Origin: JALZEG01 sp046263255
GTDB taxonomy: Bacteria > Actinomycetota > CADDZG01 > WHSQ01
DNA: 64,000 nt
Direction: 5' to 3'
Assembly: GCA_046263255.1 (NCBI GenBank)
Contig: JBHELD010000057.1
Span: 1-64,000, forward strand
Below the pieces are notes generated by a model. It was not told the origin of the DNA and did not search any database. It saw only the letters and a program-made list of their open reading frames with translations. The position numbers and the translations under genes are program-made. This document shows positions 15,465-27,456 of this stretch, in pieces; within the stretch, counting starts at the first letter, position 1, and every line of letters begins with the position of its first letter.

Positions 15465-16393
15465 CAATACCCCAGAGCGGGATCGACGACGCCCTCCAGG
15501 GGTTCGCCGTCGCCGAACCGCGCGACGTTGCGCCGCACGATCGCGGCGAGCTCCGGAACCGCCATCGGCCACGTGTTCGCGACGTGCGGCGTCACGAGCG
15601 CGTTCGGCAGCTGCCACAAGGGGTGGCCGGCCGGCAGCGGCTCCGGCTCGGTCACGTCGAGAGCCGCTCCCCCGATCGAGCGATCCCGCAGCGCGCGCAC
15701 GAGGGCGTCGGTGTCGACGAGCCCGCCGCGGGCGACGTTCACGAGCCATGCGCCGCGGTGCATCGCCGCCAGCGCGCGCCCGTCGATCAGGTGGCGAGTC
15801 TCCGGCGTGAGCGCCGCGGCGAGGACGACGAAGTCGGCGACGGACAGCAGCTTGCGAAGCTCGGCGACGCGGTGGGTCGCAGCGGCGCCGTCGAGCGCGC
15901 GGCCCGACCGGTTGACGGCGACGACCTCGGCGCCGAGGGGGCCGAGCACCTCCACGAGCGCGCGCCCGGTGCCCCCGGTCCCGACCAGCAGGACGGCCGC
16001 CCCGCGCAGCGTCCGCTCCGGACGATCGAACGGGCTCGACGTCTCCTCCCATTCGGCCGCGCGTGCGTGCACGTGCAGGCGCCGCGCGGCCGCCAGCATC
16101 AGCGCGAGCGCGTGCTCTCCGGTCGTCCGGCCGTAGACGCCCTTCGTGCACGTCCAGGTGCGGGCGCCGTCCACGACGCCGGCCGCGACGAACGCCTCTA
16201 TGCCGGCGAACGGCAGCTGGACCCACGCCGCCGGCGACCGCTTCAGCACGTCGCGCAGGCCTTCGGGGTCGTGTGGATCCGTCCACACGAGCGCGTCGGC
16301 TTCCTCGACGGGAGCGAGCGTTCCCCCACCGTTCGTCACCGCCTCCTCCAGGACGGGGAGCCCCGCCGGGCACAGCGCGACGCGAACCGTCAC
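15464..16393 (-). CDS. D-isomer-specific 2-hydroxyacid dehydrogenase
   Basis: 309 aa from GTG 16393 (GTGA overlap with the zinc-ribbon gene). The NAD(P)-binding motif is LLVGTGGTGRALVEVL. The catalytic Arg, Glu and His are seen in VNVARGGLVD, DVTEPEPLP and LVTPHVANTWP. It should reduce a 2-keto acid or oxidise a D-2-hydroxy acid in the cytoplasm; the true substrate cannot be told from sequence. It lies inside a tight three-gene operon with the small zinc ribbon and the lipoprotein. Confidence 0.88.
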   Translation of the reverse strand: MTVRVALCPAGLPVLEEAVTNGGGTLAPVEEADALVWTDPHDPEGLRDVLKRSPAAWVQLPFAGIEAFVAAGVVDGARTWTCTKGVYGRTTGEHALALMLAAARRLHVHARAAEWEETSSPFDRPERTLRGAAVLLVGTGGTGRALVEVLGPLGAEVVAVNRSGRALDGAAATHRVAELRKLLSVADFVVLAAALTPETRHLIDGRALAAMHRGAWLVNVARGGLVDTDALVRALRDRSIGGAALDVTEPEPLPAGHPLWQLPNALVTPHVANTWPMAVPELAAIVRRNVARFGDGEPLEGVVDPALGY

Positions 16394-16527
16394 AACAGCG
16401 GCTCGCTCGCCGGGACGACCCGGCCGCTGCCGCAGGTGGGGCAGGTCGCCGCGACGACGTCACCGAGCGACGGGAACGTGTCGCCGCAGTCCTCGCACCG
16501 CAGGACGTGGAAGCTGTCCTCGTTCAT
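16390..16527 (-). CDS. FmdB-like small zinc-ribbon protein
   Basis: 45 aa from ATG 16527. It starts MNEDSFHVLRCEDCGDTFPS and carries two CxxC pairs (CEDC and CPTC, the latter in ATCPTCGSGRVV), as in FmdB-type zinc ribbons. A TAGCCT -10 (16534-16539) stands 6 nt before the ATG, so the operon message appears leaderless. The stop overlaps the dehydrogenase start by 4 nt. Its function is unknown; zinc binding is inferred. Confidence 0.75.
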   Translation of the reverse strand: MNEDSFHVLRCEDCGDTFPSLGDVVAATCPTCGSGRVVPASEPLL

Positions 16528-16549
16528 GCCCCGAGGCTAGCGCGGCACG

Positions 16550-19123
<2,574 letters not shown>

Positions 19124-19158
19124 CTAGAGCGGCCTCCGTGGGAGATGATTCCGGGGGG

Positions 19159-19188
19159 ATTATAAAAGTTGAGTGCAACAGATTCAAC
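19159..19188 (-). promoter_or_regulatory. clpB promoter with overlapping HAIR operator
   Basis: Minus strand: TTGAAT (19182-19187), 17-bp spacer, TATAAT (19159-19164). GTTGAGT-N7-ATTCAAC (19168-19188) is a HAIR variant covering the spacer and -35, so bound repressor would block polymerase directly. Compare with the hsp20 site at 14881-14901. Confidence 0.85.
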
Positions 19189-19223
19189 TTTGGTGGCGGC
19201 TGGAGGATTCCGGAAGCCGCCCG

Positions 19224-21221
19224 CTAGGGGAGCGGGTGGCGGGGGGCGTCGAGCTCGACGGTCGTCTCGGCCGGCGCGTCCCGCAGCTCGATCGGGCGGG
19301 CCGGCGAGAAGTGTGCGTCCAGGTCCCGGCGGTCGAGGCTCTCCTTCTCCAGCAGGACCTCCGCCAGCACGTCCAGGTCGTGCCGGTGCTCCGAGAGGAT
19401 CTCGCGAGCCCTGTCGCGGCCTTCGAACAGGATCGCCTTGACCTCGCGGTCGATCGCGACCTCGGTCTCGTTCGAGACGTCCTCGGACCTGCGGAAGGCG
19501 GGCGAGAGGAACCGGGCGCCGTCGCCGGCGAGGTTGACCGGCCCCACCTTCTCCGACATCCCGAACTCCATGACCATCCGGCGGGCGATCTCCGTCGCCT
19601 TCTTCAGGTCGTCCTGGGCCCCTGTGGTCGCGTAGCCGAAGACCAGCTCCTCCGCCGAACGCCCGCCCAGCAGGACGGCGATGCGGTCCCGCAGCTCGGG
19701 TTCCGACATGAGATACCGCTCCTCGTCGGGGAGCTGCTGTGTGTACCCGAGCGCGCCGATTCCCCGGGGGATGATCGACACGCGGTGCACGGGATCGGCG
19801 TGCTCGACGAAGCGCGCGACCAGCGCGTGCCCGAGCTCGTGGTAGGCGACCAGCCGGCGCTCGTTGTCGGTCAGGACCTGCGAACGCCGCTCGAGCCCCG
19901 CCACGACGCGGTCGACCGCCTCCTCCAGGTCCCGCATGCCGACGAGGTCGTGCCCACGGCGGGCGGCAAGCAGCGCGCCCTCGTTGATCACGTTCGCGAG
20001 CTGCGCGCCGGAGAAGCCGGGGGTCCGGCGGGCGAGGACCCGCAGGTCGGCATCCGTGGCGAGCCGTACCCTCCTGGCGTGGATCTCCAGGATCTCGCGG
20101 CGGCCGCCGATGTCGGGCAGGTTCACCTGGATCTGGCGGTCGAACCGCCCGGGCCGGAGCAGCGCCTGGTCGAGCACCTCGGGACGGTTGGACGCGGCGA
20201 CGATGATCACCCCGCTGTTGGGCTCGAACCCGTCCATCTCGGTGAGCAGCTGCTGGAGCGTCTGCTCCTGCTCCTGGTGCGCCCCGACCTGGTATCCCGC
20301 GGCCCCCGAGCGCGACTGGCCGATCGCGTCGATCTCGTCGATGAAGATGATCGCGGGAGCCCGCTGCCGCGCCTGTTCGAACAGGTCGCGCACCCGCGCC
20401 GCGCCGAGGCCGACGAACATCTCGATGAACTCCGACGCGGAGATGTAGAAGAACGGAACCCCGGCCTCGCCGGCGACCGCGCGGGCGAGCAGCGTCTTGC
20501 CGGTGCCGGGGGGACCGACGAGCAGGACGCCTTTCGGTATGCGGGCGCCTATCTTCTCGTAACGGCCCGGGTTCTTCAGGTAGTCGACGAGCTCCACGAG
20601 CTCGGTCTCGACCTCGTCGACGCCGGCGACGTCCGAGAACGTCGTCTTGAGGTCGGTGCGGTCGTAGAGCTTCGCCTTGTTCTTGCCGAGCGAGAGCGGG
20701 CCGCCGGGTCCGCCCATCTGACGGCGCAGCCGGCGCATGAACAGGTAGTAGAGACCCGCGATCAGAGCGAACGGCACGATCCACGCGAAGAAGAACGCGG
20801 TCCAGGGGCTGGGCTGCGATCCGGTGATGTCGACGCCCGCGCGCTCCAGCGGGCCGTAGATCTTCGTCGTGTCGAAGTTCGGCGGGATCGTGGTCGTGAA
20901 GGCGACCTCCTCTTGCTTCTCGTCCTCGCCCGTCTCCTTCATGGTTCCGGTGACGGAGCTCTCGGAGATGTTCGCCTCGACGATGTCGCCCCGCTCCGCG
21001 AGCTCGAACAAGCGGTTGAACGTGATCTCCTCCGTGCGGGGGGCGAACACGCTCTGGAAGAGCGTGAGGAGGACCAGGCCGCCGACGACCCAGGCGACGG
21101 TGACCCACCGCTGCTGCTCGGGGGCCGGCTCGCCGCCGCGCGGGGGCACGGGCTTGGAGCCGCCCGCCCCGCCCGGCGACAGGCGCGTGCGCCGCATGCG
21201 CTCGCGAGCCTTCTCCATCAC
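19224..21221 (-). CDS. ftsH: FtsH membrane AAA+ zinc protease
   Basis: 665 aa from GTG 21221; ATG 21218 is the alternative. A TAGGCT hexamer (21229-21234) is 7 nt from the GTG, which favours it and a leaderless mRNA. Two TM helices (about 38-58 and 140-160) flank a periplasmic domain. The AAA module has LLVGPPGTGKTLLARAVAGE, IIFIDEIDAIGQSR, and the arginine region LLRPGRFDRQI; the pore loop is FVGLGAARVRDLF. The zinc site is AYHELGHALVA. It degrades damaged membrane and short-lived soluble proteins. Near the Walker B it has GAAGYQVGAHQEQEQTLQQL in place of the usual GGGHDEREQTLNQL. Confidence 0.96.
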   Translation of the reverse strand: MMEKARERMRRTRLSPGGAGGSKPVPPRGGEPAPEQQRWVTVAWVVGGLVLLTLFQSVFAPRTEEITFNRLFELAERGDIVEANISESSVTGTMKETGEDEKQEEVAFTTTIPPNFDTTKIYGPLERAGVDITGSQPSPWTAFFFAWIVPFALIAGLYYLFMRRLRRQMGGPGGPLSLGKNKAKLYDRTDLKTTFSDVAGVDEVETELVELVDYLKNPGRYEKIGARIPKGVLLVGPPGTGKTLLARAVAGEAGVPFFYISASEFIEMFVGLGAARVRDLFEQARQRAPAIIFIDEIDAIGQSRSGAAGYQVGAHQEQEQTLQQLLTEMDGFEPNSGVIIVAASNRPEVLDQALLRPGRFDRQIQVNLPDIGGRREILEIHARRVRLATDADLRVLARRTPGFSGAQLANVINEGALLAARRGHDLVGMRDLEEAVDRVVAGLERRSQVLTDNERRLVAYHELGHALVARFVEHADPVHRVSIIPRGIGALGYTQQLPDEERYLMSEPELRDRIAVLLGGRSAEELVFGYATTGAQDDLKKATEIARRMVMEFGMSEKVGPVNLAGDGARFLSPAFRRSEDVSNETEVAIDREVKAILFEGRDRAREILSEHRHDLDVLAEVLLEKESLDRRDLDAHFSPARPIELRDAPAETTVELDAPRHPLP

Positions 21222-21315
21222 GTGGGGGAGCCTAATCCCGGCCGCTCGCGGGCGACACGCGACGCCCGTCGCTCGCGGTAGATCGGCTCGTGAGGCGAGA
21301 TCGTCGCCGCGAGGC

Positions 21316-22863
21316 TCAGGCCCCCGGGACGAACGAATCCTTCAGCGCCTCCAGCAGCGCCCGGGAACCCTCCCAGTCCTCGGCACGCGTCTGGAAGTTG
21401 AACGCGTAGCCGAGGTCGCCGGTCACGATCCCGATGTTGATCGCGTGCAGGCCGGCGCCGCCCTCGCTGTAGGCGTACTCCCACACCGCCGCGGGGTGCC
21501 CGCGAAACGTCGTCTCCTCGATCCTGATCTCGCGGTAGCCCTCGTGGTCCGCGCCGAAGCTCGCCGACGCCGTCTGCCACGCCGCCACCGCGTCGTCCCC
21601 CGGCGTCCTCGTCCAGTCCACCCTGAGGTAGGTCCCGGTGGCGGGGTCGCGGAAGTCGATCGCCGTCTCGTTCACCGGCCGGATCGTCCACTCGGGCGGG
21701 TACGAGACCTCGTAGCGCGCCTCCGGATGCTCGTAGGTCTCCCACTCCGTCGTGTCGACGGCCGCGCCCTGCATTCCGTCCTGCGCGGCCCCGCCGTCGC
21801 GGCGCTCCCGGCCCGGACGCGGGGACGTGTCGCCGCCCGTCAACGACGCGAGCAAGACGGCCGCGGCCACGGCCAGCGCGCCCATCGCCAGGACGACGCC
21901 GGCCGCGACGCGGGGGCGGCGCGCCCCCGGCGCCGGACGCGCCGCGGGCTGGGGCGAACGACGTTCCCCCGGCGACTCCTCCGTCACCGTCACCGGCGCA
22001 GCCGCGGGAGACCCGGCCCCGGTCTGCGCCGCGTGGCTCCCGCCTGCCGCCGCTCGTTCGAGCAGGCGTCGCAAGACCCCGGGACCCGGGCGCCGCGACG
22101 GCTCCTTTACGAGCAGCGCGTCGAGGACGGGCGCCAGCGCGCCGGCTCGTTCCGGCGGACGCGGCTCCTCGCCGACGACCGCCGTCAACGTCGGGAGCGC
22201 GAGCCCGCGGTCGAACGGCGGAACCCCCTCGACCGCGAAGTACAGGGTCGCTCCCAGCGACCAGAGGTCCGAAGCCGCGGCGATCACGTCCTCTTTTGCC
22301 TGCTCCGGCGCCATGTAGGAGGGCGACCCCAGCACGAGCCCGGTCGCCGTCAGCCTCGGGTCGCCCGTGACCGAAGCGATGCCGAAGTCGGCGAGCTTGG
22401 CGTGGCCCCGGGCCGGGAGCATGACGTTGGCCGGCTTGACGTCGCGGTGGACGATTCCCTGAGAGTGCGCGGCCTCGAGCGCGCCCAGGACCTCGAGGCC
22501 CAGGCGCGCGGCACGTGCGACGTCGAGCGGCCCGTCGCGCCGGACGACGTCCTGAAGCGTCGGAGCCTCCACGAGCTCCATCACGATGAACGGACGTCCC
22601 GCCTCCTCGACGACGTCGAACACCGTCACCGCGCCGGGGTGCGAGATCCGCGCCGCGGCCCGCGCCTCGCGCAGGACGCGGGCGCGCGTGACCTCCCGCT
22701 CGGCCTCGGGGACCGTAAGCGGGATCTGCACCTCCTTCACCGCAACCGGGCGCCGGAGGAGCGTGTCGGTCGCGCGCCACACGCTGCCCATGCCGCCGCT
22801 GCCGAGCGGTTGCTCGAGGACGTAGCGGGACGCGATCAGTCGCTCCGCCTGCCGCGGACGCAT
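21316..22863 (-). CDS. Transmembrane Ser/Thr protein kinase with extracytoplasmic domain
   Basis: 515 aa from ATG 22863, chosen because AAGGA lies 7 nt upstream. The kinase domain (14-270) is complete: GSGGMGSVWRA, VAVKEV with K43, IVHRDVKPANVML (139-148), ADFGIAS, and GSPSYMAPEQ. A Pro/Ala-rich juxtamembrane part follows, one TM helix (319-341), then about 170 residues outside the cell with YEVSYPPEWTIRPVNETAID, like the small domains that follow PknB-type kinases. There are no PASTA repeats, so the signal sensed is unknown. It could act with the zinc-ribbon gene next to it, but this is only by position. Confidence 0.9.
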   Translation of the reverse strand: MRPRQAERLIASRYVLEQPLGSGGMGSVWRATDTLLRRPVAVKEVQIPLTVPEAEREVTRARVLREARAAARISHPGAVTVFDVVEEAGRPFIVMELVEAPTLQDVVRRDGPLDVARAARLGLEVLGALEAAHSQGIVHRDVKPANVMLPARGHAKLADFGIASVTGDPRLTATGLVLGSPSYMAPEQAKEDVIAAASDLWSLGATLYFAVEGVPPFDRGLALPTLTAVVGEEPRPPERAGALAPVLDALLVKEPSRRPGPGVLRRLLERAAAGGSHAAQTGAGSPAAAPVTVTEESPGERRSPQPAARPAPGARRPRVAAGVVLAMGALAVAAAVLLASLTGGDTSPRPGRERRDGGAAQDGMQGAAVDTTEWETYEHPEARYEVSYPPEWTIRPVNETAIDFRDPATGTYLRVDWTRTPGDDAVAAWQTASASFGADHEGYREIRIEETTFRGHPAAVWEYAYSEGGAGLHAINIGIVTGDLGYAFNFQTRAEDWEGSRALLEALKDSFVPGA

Positions 22864-22992
22864 GAGCGCATCCTTACCCGCGGGCACGGGGTGTATTCGC
22901 TCTGCCCCGCGGGATGGCAAGCGATCCGACCCCATGCCGATCCCTCGTCGCTCGACCTCGGCGCCTGCGGCGACGGTGGGATCGGTGTCGGG

Positions 22993-23355
22993 TCAAACCG
23001 CCTGGCGCGTCCTCAGCTCTGCGTCGAGGAACCTCACCAGCTCCCGGGCCTCGGACTCGGGGATCGAGATCACGCAGCGCGCCCGGTCGTCGACCCAGAC
23101 GCTGAACCGGACGTGGCTCCCGGCGACCTCGACCGAGCCCTCGGGGGCCTCGATGAGGTCGCGGCGCCGGTAGCTCGTGACGCGCAGGAACGCGTTCTCC
23201 GGATCCTCACCGTCGACCCGCACGCCCGCGAAGAAGCGCGCGCTCTTGACGGGGTCGAGCTCTAGGAGCTCGACCGGAAGCGTCGTCCCGCAACGCACGC
23301 AGAAGTGGTGCTCGACCGGCTGCTCGAGCCGGCACCCCGGACAGTAGATAGACAC
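22993..23355 (-). CDS. Zinc-ribbon protein of unknown function
   Basis: 120 aa from GTG 23355 (GGGGG site just upstream). A zinc ribbon opens the protein with C5, C8, C19 and C22 (YCPGCRLEQPVEHHFCVRCG). The rest is a compact alpha/beta part (RVTSYRRRDLIEAPEGSVEV, RFSVWVDDRARCVISIPESE) that was not recognised. It lies between the UdgX and kinase genes on the same strand; gaps of 26 and 129 bp suggest it may be co-transcribed with udgX. Confidence 0.7.
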   Translation of the reverse strand: MSIYCPGCRLEQPVEHHFCVRCGTTLPVELLELDPVKSARFFAGVRVDGEDPENAFLRVTSYRRRDLIEAPEGSVEVAGSHVRFSVWVDDRARCVISIPESEARELVRFLDAELRTRQAV

Positions 23356-23381
23356 GACGCCCCCTTTCGGATCCGTCTTCC

Positions 23382-23987
23382 CTAGACCTTGGCCAGCGCC
23401 CGGCGCACGCGCGTGAGGTCGTCGATCAGCCCCCTCATCTCCGTCTCGCGCTCGTCGGCGGCGCGCAGGATCGCCGACGGGTGGATCGTCGCGGTGACGA
23501 GCGGCGCCAGGTCCGACTCCACGAACTCGCCGCGGTGCCGGGTGACGCGGAACGAGCGGCCGAGCAGCGCCTGGGCCGCGGTCGCCCCCAGGCATACCAG
23601 CGCCTTCGGCTGCACGACCTCGATCTCGGCGTCGAGCCACGGGCGGCACGCGCCGATCTCGGAGGTGTTCGGCTTCTTGTGTACGCGCCGCTTGCCGCGC
23701 TGCTCGAACTTGAAGTGCTTCACGACGTTCGTCACGTACGCGCTGTCGCGGTCGATGCCGGCGGCCTCGAGCGCCTCGTCCAGGAGGCGGCCCGCCGGTC
23801 CGACGAAGGGCTCGCCGGCGCGGTCCTCTTTGTCGCCCGGCTGCTCGCCGACGAGCATCACCTTGGAGCCGATCAGGCCCTTTCCGAACACGGTCTGGGT
23901 CGCGTCGCGGAAGAGAGGGCACGCGGTGCAGGCCGCCGCGGTGGACCGCAGCTCGTCGAGATCGGGATCGACCGGGACCATCGCCAT
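23382..23987 (-). CDS. udgX: UdgX-type uracil-DNA glycosylase (forms covalent DNA adduct)
   Basis: 201 aa from ATG 23987. A family 4-like UDG with iron-sulfur cysteines C20, C23, C114 and C132 and motif VGEQPGDKEDRAGEPFVGPA. The UdgX hallmark loop KRRxH is present as QRGKRRVHKKP (K99-H103), next to VTNVVKHFKF; the terminal motif is TIHPSAILRA. In Mycobacterium smegmatis UdgX, the His of this loop attacks the sugar and leaves the protein bound to the abasic site. Here Val replaces the usual Ile in KRRIH. Ordinary family 4 UDGs lack this loop. Confidence 0.9.
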   Translation of the reverse strand: MAMVPVDPDLDELRSTAAACTACPLFRDATQTVFGKGLIGSKVMLVGEQPGDKEDRAGEPFVGPAGRLLDEALEAAGIDRDSAYVTNVVKHFKFEQRGKRRVHKKPNTSEIGACRPWLDAEIEVVQPKALVCLGATAAQALLGRSFRVTRHRGEFVESDLAPLVTATIHPSAILRAADERETEMRGLIDDLTRVRRALAKV

Positions 23988-24040
23988 GTCCCAACAGTGC
24001 CACGCAGCGGCCGCCGAGGCGAGCGACGTCGCACGGGGTT

Positions 24041-26476
24041 CTAGCGGACTTCCTCCAGCGCGGCCGGCGCCCCCCACTTCGCCGGGGACCGGTCCGCCAC
24101 GACGTGCTCGCGCATCTCCTCGGGCTCGAGCGGGACGCTGAGGTAGAAGCCCTGGCCCTCGTGACACCCGAGCCGCCGCACCTCGAGGAGTTGCTCGGGC
24201 GTCTCTATCCCTTCGGCCACGATCCGCAGGTTGAGGTTCTCGCCGATCTGCACGATCGCCCGCGCGAGCGCCGCGTCCTCGACGCCCCGGTCGATCCCGT
24301 CGATGAACGAACGGTCGATCTTCAGGATGTCGATCGGGAACCGGCGCAGGTAGCTGAGCGACGAGTAGCCCGTGCCGAAGTCGTCGATCGCGATCAGGAC
24401 ACCGAGCTCCTTCAGCCCCCGGAGCGTCTCGATCGTCGGCTCCGAGTCGGTCAAAAAGACGCTCTCGGTGATCTCGAGGACGAGGCAGTCCGCGGGGAAC
24501 CCGGTCGCGGCGAGCACCTCGGCGACCTGCTGCACGAGGTCGGGCTCCTGGAACTGCCTGACGGACAGGTTGACGCTCACCTTCAGCGCCGCGGCCGCGG
24601 GATGCCCCGCCTTCCACGCCGCTCCCGCCCGGCACGCCTCGCGCAGCACCCACCGCCCGAGCGGGACGATCAGACCGGTCTCCTCCGCGAGCTCGACGAA
24701 GTCCGAGGGCGGGACCAGTCCCTTGACGGGGTGAGACCACCTCAGCAGCGCCTCGGCCCCGGACGTGCGACCGGTGGACATGTCGACGATCGGCTGGTAC
24801 TGCACGACGAACTCGCGCCGCGCGACGGCCGTCTGGAGGTCGAGCTCCTGGCGGATCCGCGCGTTGCGCGCCAGCCTCAGCTCGGGGCGGTAGACCTCGT
24901 AGCACCCGCGCCCGCGCGCCTTCGCCGCGTACATCGCCACGTCGGCGTTGCCGAGCAGCTCCTCGGTCCCCTCCTTCCCGTCCTTCAGCGCGAGCCCGAT
25001 GCTGGCGCCGATCGAGACCGGGTGGCCCTCGAGCTCGAACGGGATCGTGAACGTCCTGATGATGCGCTCTGCGACGCGCGGCGCCTCCGACGCGCTGAGC
25101 ATGCCCTCCAGCAGGATCGCGAACTCGTCTCCGCCGAGGCGCGCGATCGTGTCGGCCGGACGCACCGACTCGCGCAGCCGCCCCGCCACCGCCTTCAGCA
25201 GCTCGTCGCCCGCGTCGTGACCCATCGAGTCGTTGACGGCCTTGAACTCGTCGAGGTCGATGAACATGACCGCGAGCGGCTCGCGCGAGCGGGCGACGCG
25301 CGCGAGCGCGTGCTGCAGCCTCTCGCGCAGCAGCGCGCGGTTCGCGAGGCCGGTGAGCGGGTCGTGGAACGCCTGGTGCGCGAGCTGCTCCTGGAGCGCC
25401 TCGTTATCTCGCTCGGCGAGCTTGCGCTGGGAGATGTCCCGCGCGTTCAGGACGATCCCGGCGACGTTCGCGTCCTCCAGGAGGTTAGTCGCCGTCACCT
25501 CGAGGTCTTTGAAGGCGCCGCTGCCGTGGCGGACGCGGCATTCGAGCTTCGCCGCGGTGCGGGGGCTGCGTGCGAGGACCTCGAGCGCCTCCCGCACGCC
25601 CGGCCGCTCCTCCGCGTGCACGAGCTCGAGCAGGTCGACGCCGCGCGCTTCCTCCGCCGTGAGTCCGAACACCTCGGCTACCGCGGGGCTGGTGTAGAGG
25701 GCTCGGCGGCGGTCGTCGATGATGCAGATGACGTCGCCGGAGTTCTGCACGAGCGACCTGAAGCGCGCCTCGCTCTCCTCGAGCACCGCCCTCTGCGCCT
25801 CCACCATCGCCGCGGACCGGCGGGCTCGGTCGAACTGCAGGAACGCGAGGAGGATCAGCGCGAACCCGAGGATCCCGAGCGTTCCGAAGTCGGCGATGCG
25901 CCCGGCGTCGTCGGTCAGCGCGATGTAGCGGGCCTCCTGCTCGCCGAGCTCGTCGGACAGATTCCGATAGGCGTGGTCGAGACGCGACCTCTGGTAACCG
26001 AAGCTCTCGTCGAAGCGGCGGTCCGTGAGGAGGTCGACCTGCGCGTCCAGCGTCGCGCCGTACCGGCTGACGGCTTCGTGCAACGCGTCCGTCTGAGCGT
26101 CGTCGCCGGTGAGCGCGTCGAGCTTTGCGAACGCGTCGCCCACGTCGAGCCCGAGGCGGTCGATCTCGGACGGGAGCCGGGCGAGCTCGCGGTCCAGGGT
26201 CGCGTTCGCCCGCCCCTCGGCGACGAGGCCGAGCTCGAGCGCGTTCGACTCGAGGACTCTCTGCCGGTTCGTCGCCGCCTCGACACGGCCGAGCATGACC
26301 TGCCCGACGCGGCGCTCGTCCGCCCGCTGACGGATCGCGATGATGCCGAACCCCGCCGTGAGGACGACGAGCACCGGAAGGATCACGCCGATCCCGGCCG
26401 CGACGCGCTGGCCGGGTCGCACCCGGACAGCATCGGAGGCCGTCCTCCCGAAGAGGCGGCCGGCGTTTGCGGCCAT
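24041..26476 (-). CDS. Membrane PAS-GGDEF-EAL cyclic-di-GMP enzyme
   Basis: 811 aa from ATG 26476. Two TM helices (about 27-48 and 197-217) bracket a helical extracytoplasmic sensor. Then come PAS (about 230-345), GGDEF (about 370-535, signature LGGDEFAILLEG intact) and EAL (about 550-800, with SGAEALLRWSHP, ITESVFL, IDDFGTGYSSLSYL and VAEGIETPEQ). Both catalytic motifs are intact, so it could make and break c-di-GMP; which dominates cannot be read from sequence. Divergent from the EamA gene. Confidence 0.93.
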   Translation of the reverse strand: MAANAGRLFGRTASDAVRVRPGQRVAAGIGVILPVLVVLTAGFGIIAIRQRADERRVGQVMLGRVEAATNRQRVLESNALELGLVAEGRANATLDRELARLPSEIDRLGLDVGDAFAKLDALTGDDAQTDALHEAVSRYGATLDAQVDLLTDRRFDESFGYQRSRLDHAYRNLSDELGEQEARYIALTDDAGRIADFGTLGILGFALILLAFLQFDRARRSAAMVEAQRAVLEESEARFRSLVQNSGDVICIIDDRRRALYTSPAVAEVFGLTAEEARGVDLLELVHAEERPGVREALEVLARSPRTAAKLECRVRHGSGAFKDLEVTATNLLEDANVAGIVLNARDISQRKLAERDNEALQEQLAHQAFHDPLTGLANRALLRERLQHALARVARSREPLAVMFIDLDEFKAVNDSMGHDAGDELLKAVAGRLRESVRPADTIARLGGDEFAILLEGMLSASEAPRVAERIIRTFTIPFELEGHPVSIGASIGLALKDGKEGTEELLGNADVAMYAAKARGRGCYEVYRPELRLARNARIRQELDLQTAVARREFVVQYQPIVDMSTGRTSGAEALLRWSHPVKGLVPPSDFVELAEETGLIVPLGRWVLREACRAGAAWKAGHPAAAALKVSVNLSVRQFQEPDLVQQVAEVLAATGFPADCLVLEITESVFLTDSEPTIETLRGLKELGVLIAIDDFGTGYSSLSYLRRFPIDILKIDRSFIDGIDRGVEDAALARAIVQIGENLNLRIVAEGIETPEQLLEVRRLGCHEGQGFYLSVPLEPEEMREHVVADRSPAKWGAPAALEEVR

Positions 26477-26594
26477 GCTCCTCCACCCACTGCGAGTTCT
26501 GACGAGTCGCTACGGCTCTATCGGCCCTCGCGCGGGTCTCCTGAACGGCCCAATCGGCGCGATCGCGACGCACGGGGCGCCGCACCGCCCGTGC

Positions 26595-26600
26595 GAACAT
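26595..26600 (+). promoter_or_regulatory. -10 element of the EamA gene
   Basis: GAACAT 7 nt before ATG 26608, comparable to the TAACAT found 7 nt before ATG 813. It favours ATG 26608 over ATG 26599, which would lie inside the hexamer. Confidence 0.45.
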
Positions 26601-26607
26601 GCGGCCC

Positions 26608-27456
26608 ATGGCGATCGTCCTGGGACTCGCCGCGGCCCTGACCTACGGCGCGGCCGACTTCGCCGGTGGGCTGGCGAGCCGCAAGGCGCCCCTGCTCTCG
26701 GTCGTCCTGCTATCCCAGATGGCGGGAACGGCGCTTCTGGTGGCCGCGCTCCCGTTCTTCCTCGACCCCGGCCCGAACGTGCCCGCCCTCGCCTGGGGCG
26801 CCGGCAGCGGGGCGGCGGGCGCGACCGGAGTGCTGTTCCTCTACAAGGGGCTGGCGGCCGGGAGCATGAGCGTCGTGGCGCCGATCACCGCCGTGGAGGC
26901 TGCGGGCGTCCCGGTCCTCTGGGGCCTGGCGACCGGGGAGCGTCCCGCCCCGGTCGCTCTGGCGGGCGTCGTCGTGGCGCTGCTCGCGGTGGTCCTGGTC
27001 TCGGGATACGAGCCGCTCGCGAGCGCCGGGAGGGTCCCGCTCCTCCGCCGCCCGGGCGTCGCCGACGCGCTCCTCGCGGGGGCTTCCTTCGGGCTCTTCT
27101 TCATCCTGCTCGACAGGACCGGCGACGGCGCGGGGTTGTGGCCGCTCGTCGGGGCGCGGGCCGCGAGCCTCACGCTGCTGACGGCCCTCGTCGTGTCGCG
27201 CCGGCACGGCCTCACCGCGACTGCCGGCGCGCGCTCCGCCATCGTCGCCGCCGGCCTGCTCGACGTCGCCGCCAACCTCCTGTACCTGCTCTCTACACGC
27301 GAGGGCCTGCTGTCGATCGTTGCGGTCCTGACGTCGCTGTATCCCGCCAGCACGGTCCTGCTGGCCCGTGTCTTCCTGGGCGAACGAATCGGGCGTCTGC
27401 AGCTGGCCGGGCTGGCGGCCGCGGTGGCCGGCGTCGTGATGATGGCCGCGGCTTAG
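26608..27456 (+). CDS. EamA/DMT-family transporter
   Basis: 282 aa from ATG 26608 (MAIVLGLAAALTYGAADFAG). About ten TM helices arranged as two EamA repeats; the first ends near LFLYKGLAAGSMSVVAPITA and the second near TSLYPASTVLLARVFLGERI, both family hallmarks. Members export amino acids, sugars or drugs; the substrate here is unknown. The last 4 bp overlap the convergent ABC-F gene. Confidence 0.88.
   Translation: MAIVLGLAAALTYGAADFAGGLASRKAPLLSVVLLSQMAGTALLVAALPFFLDPGPNVPALAWGAGSGAAGATGVLFLYKGLAAGSMSVVAPITAVEAAGVPVLWGLATGERPAPVALAGVVVALLAVVLVSGYEPLASAGRVPLLRRPGVADALLAGASFGLFFILLDRTGDGAGLWPLVGARAASLTLLTALVVSRRHGLTATAGARSAIVAAGLLDVAANLLYLLSTREGLLSIVAVLTSLYPASTVLLARVFLGERIGRLQLAGLAAAVAGVVMMAAA

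Noticed and set aside
24104..26641. Long open frame antisense to the GGDEF-EAL gene
   Set aside because: Shadow frame; no family motif, and the opposite strand has intact PAS, GGDEF and EAL motifs.
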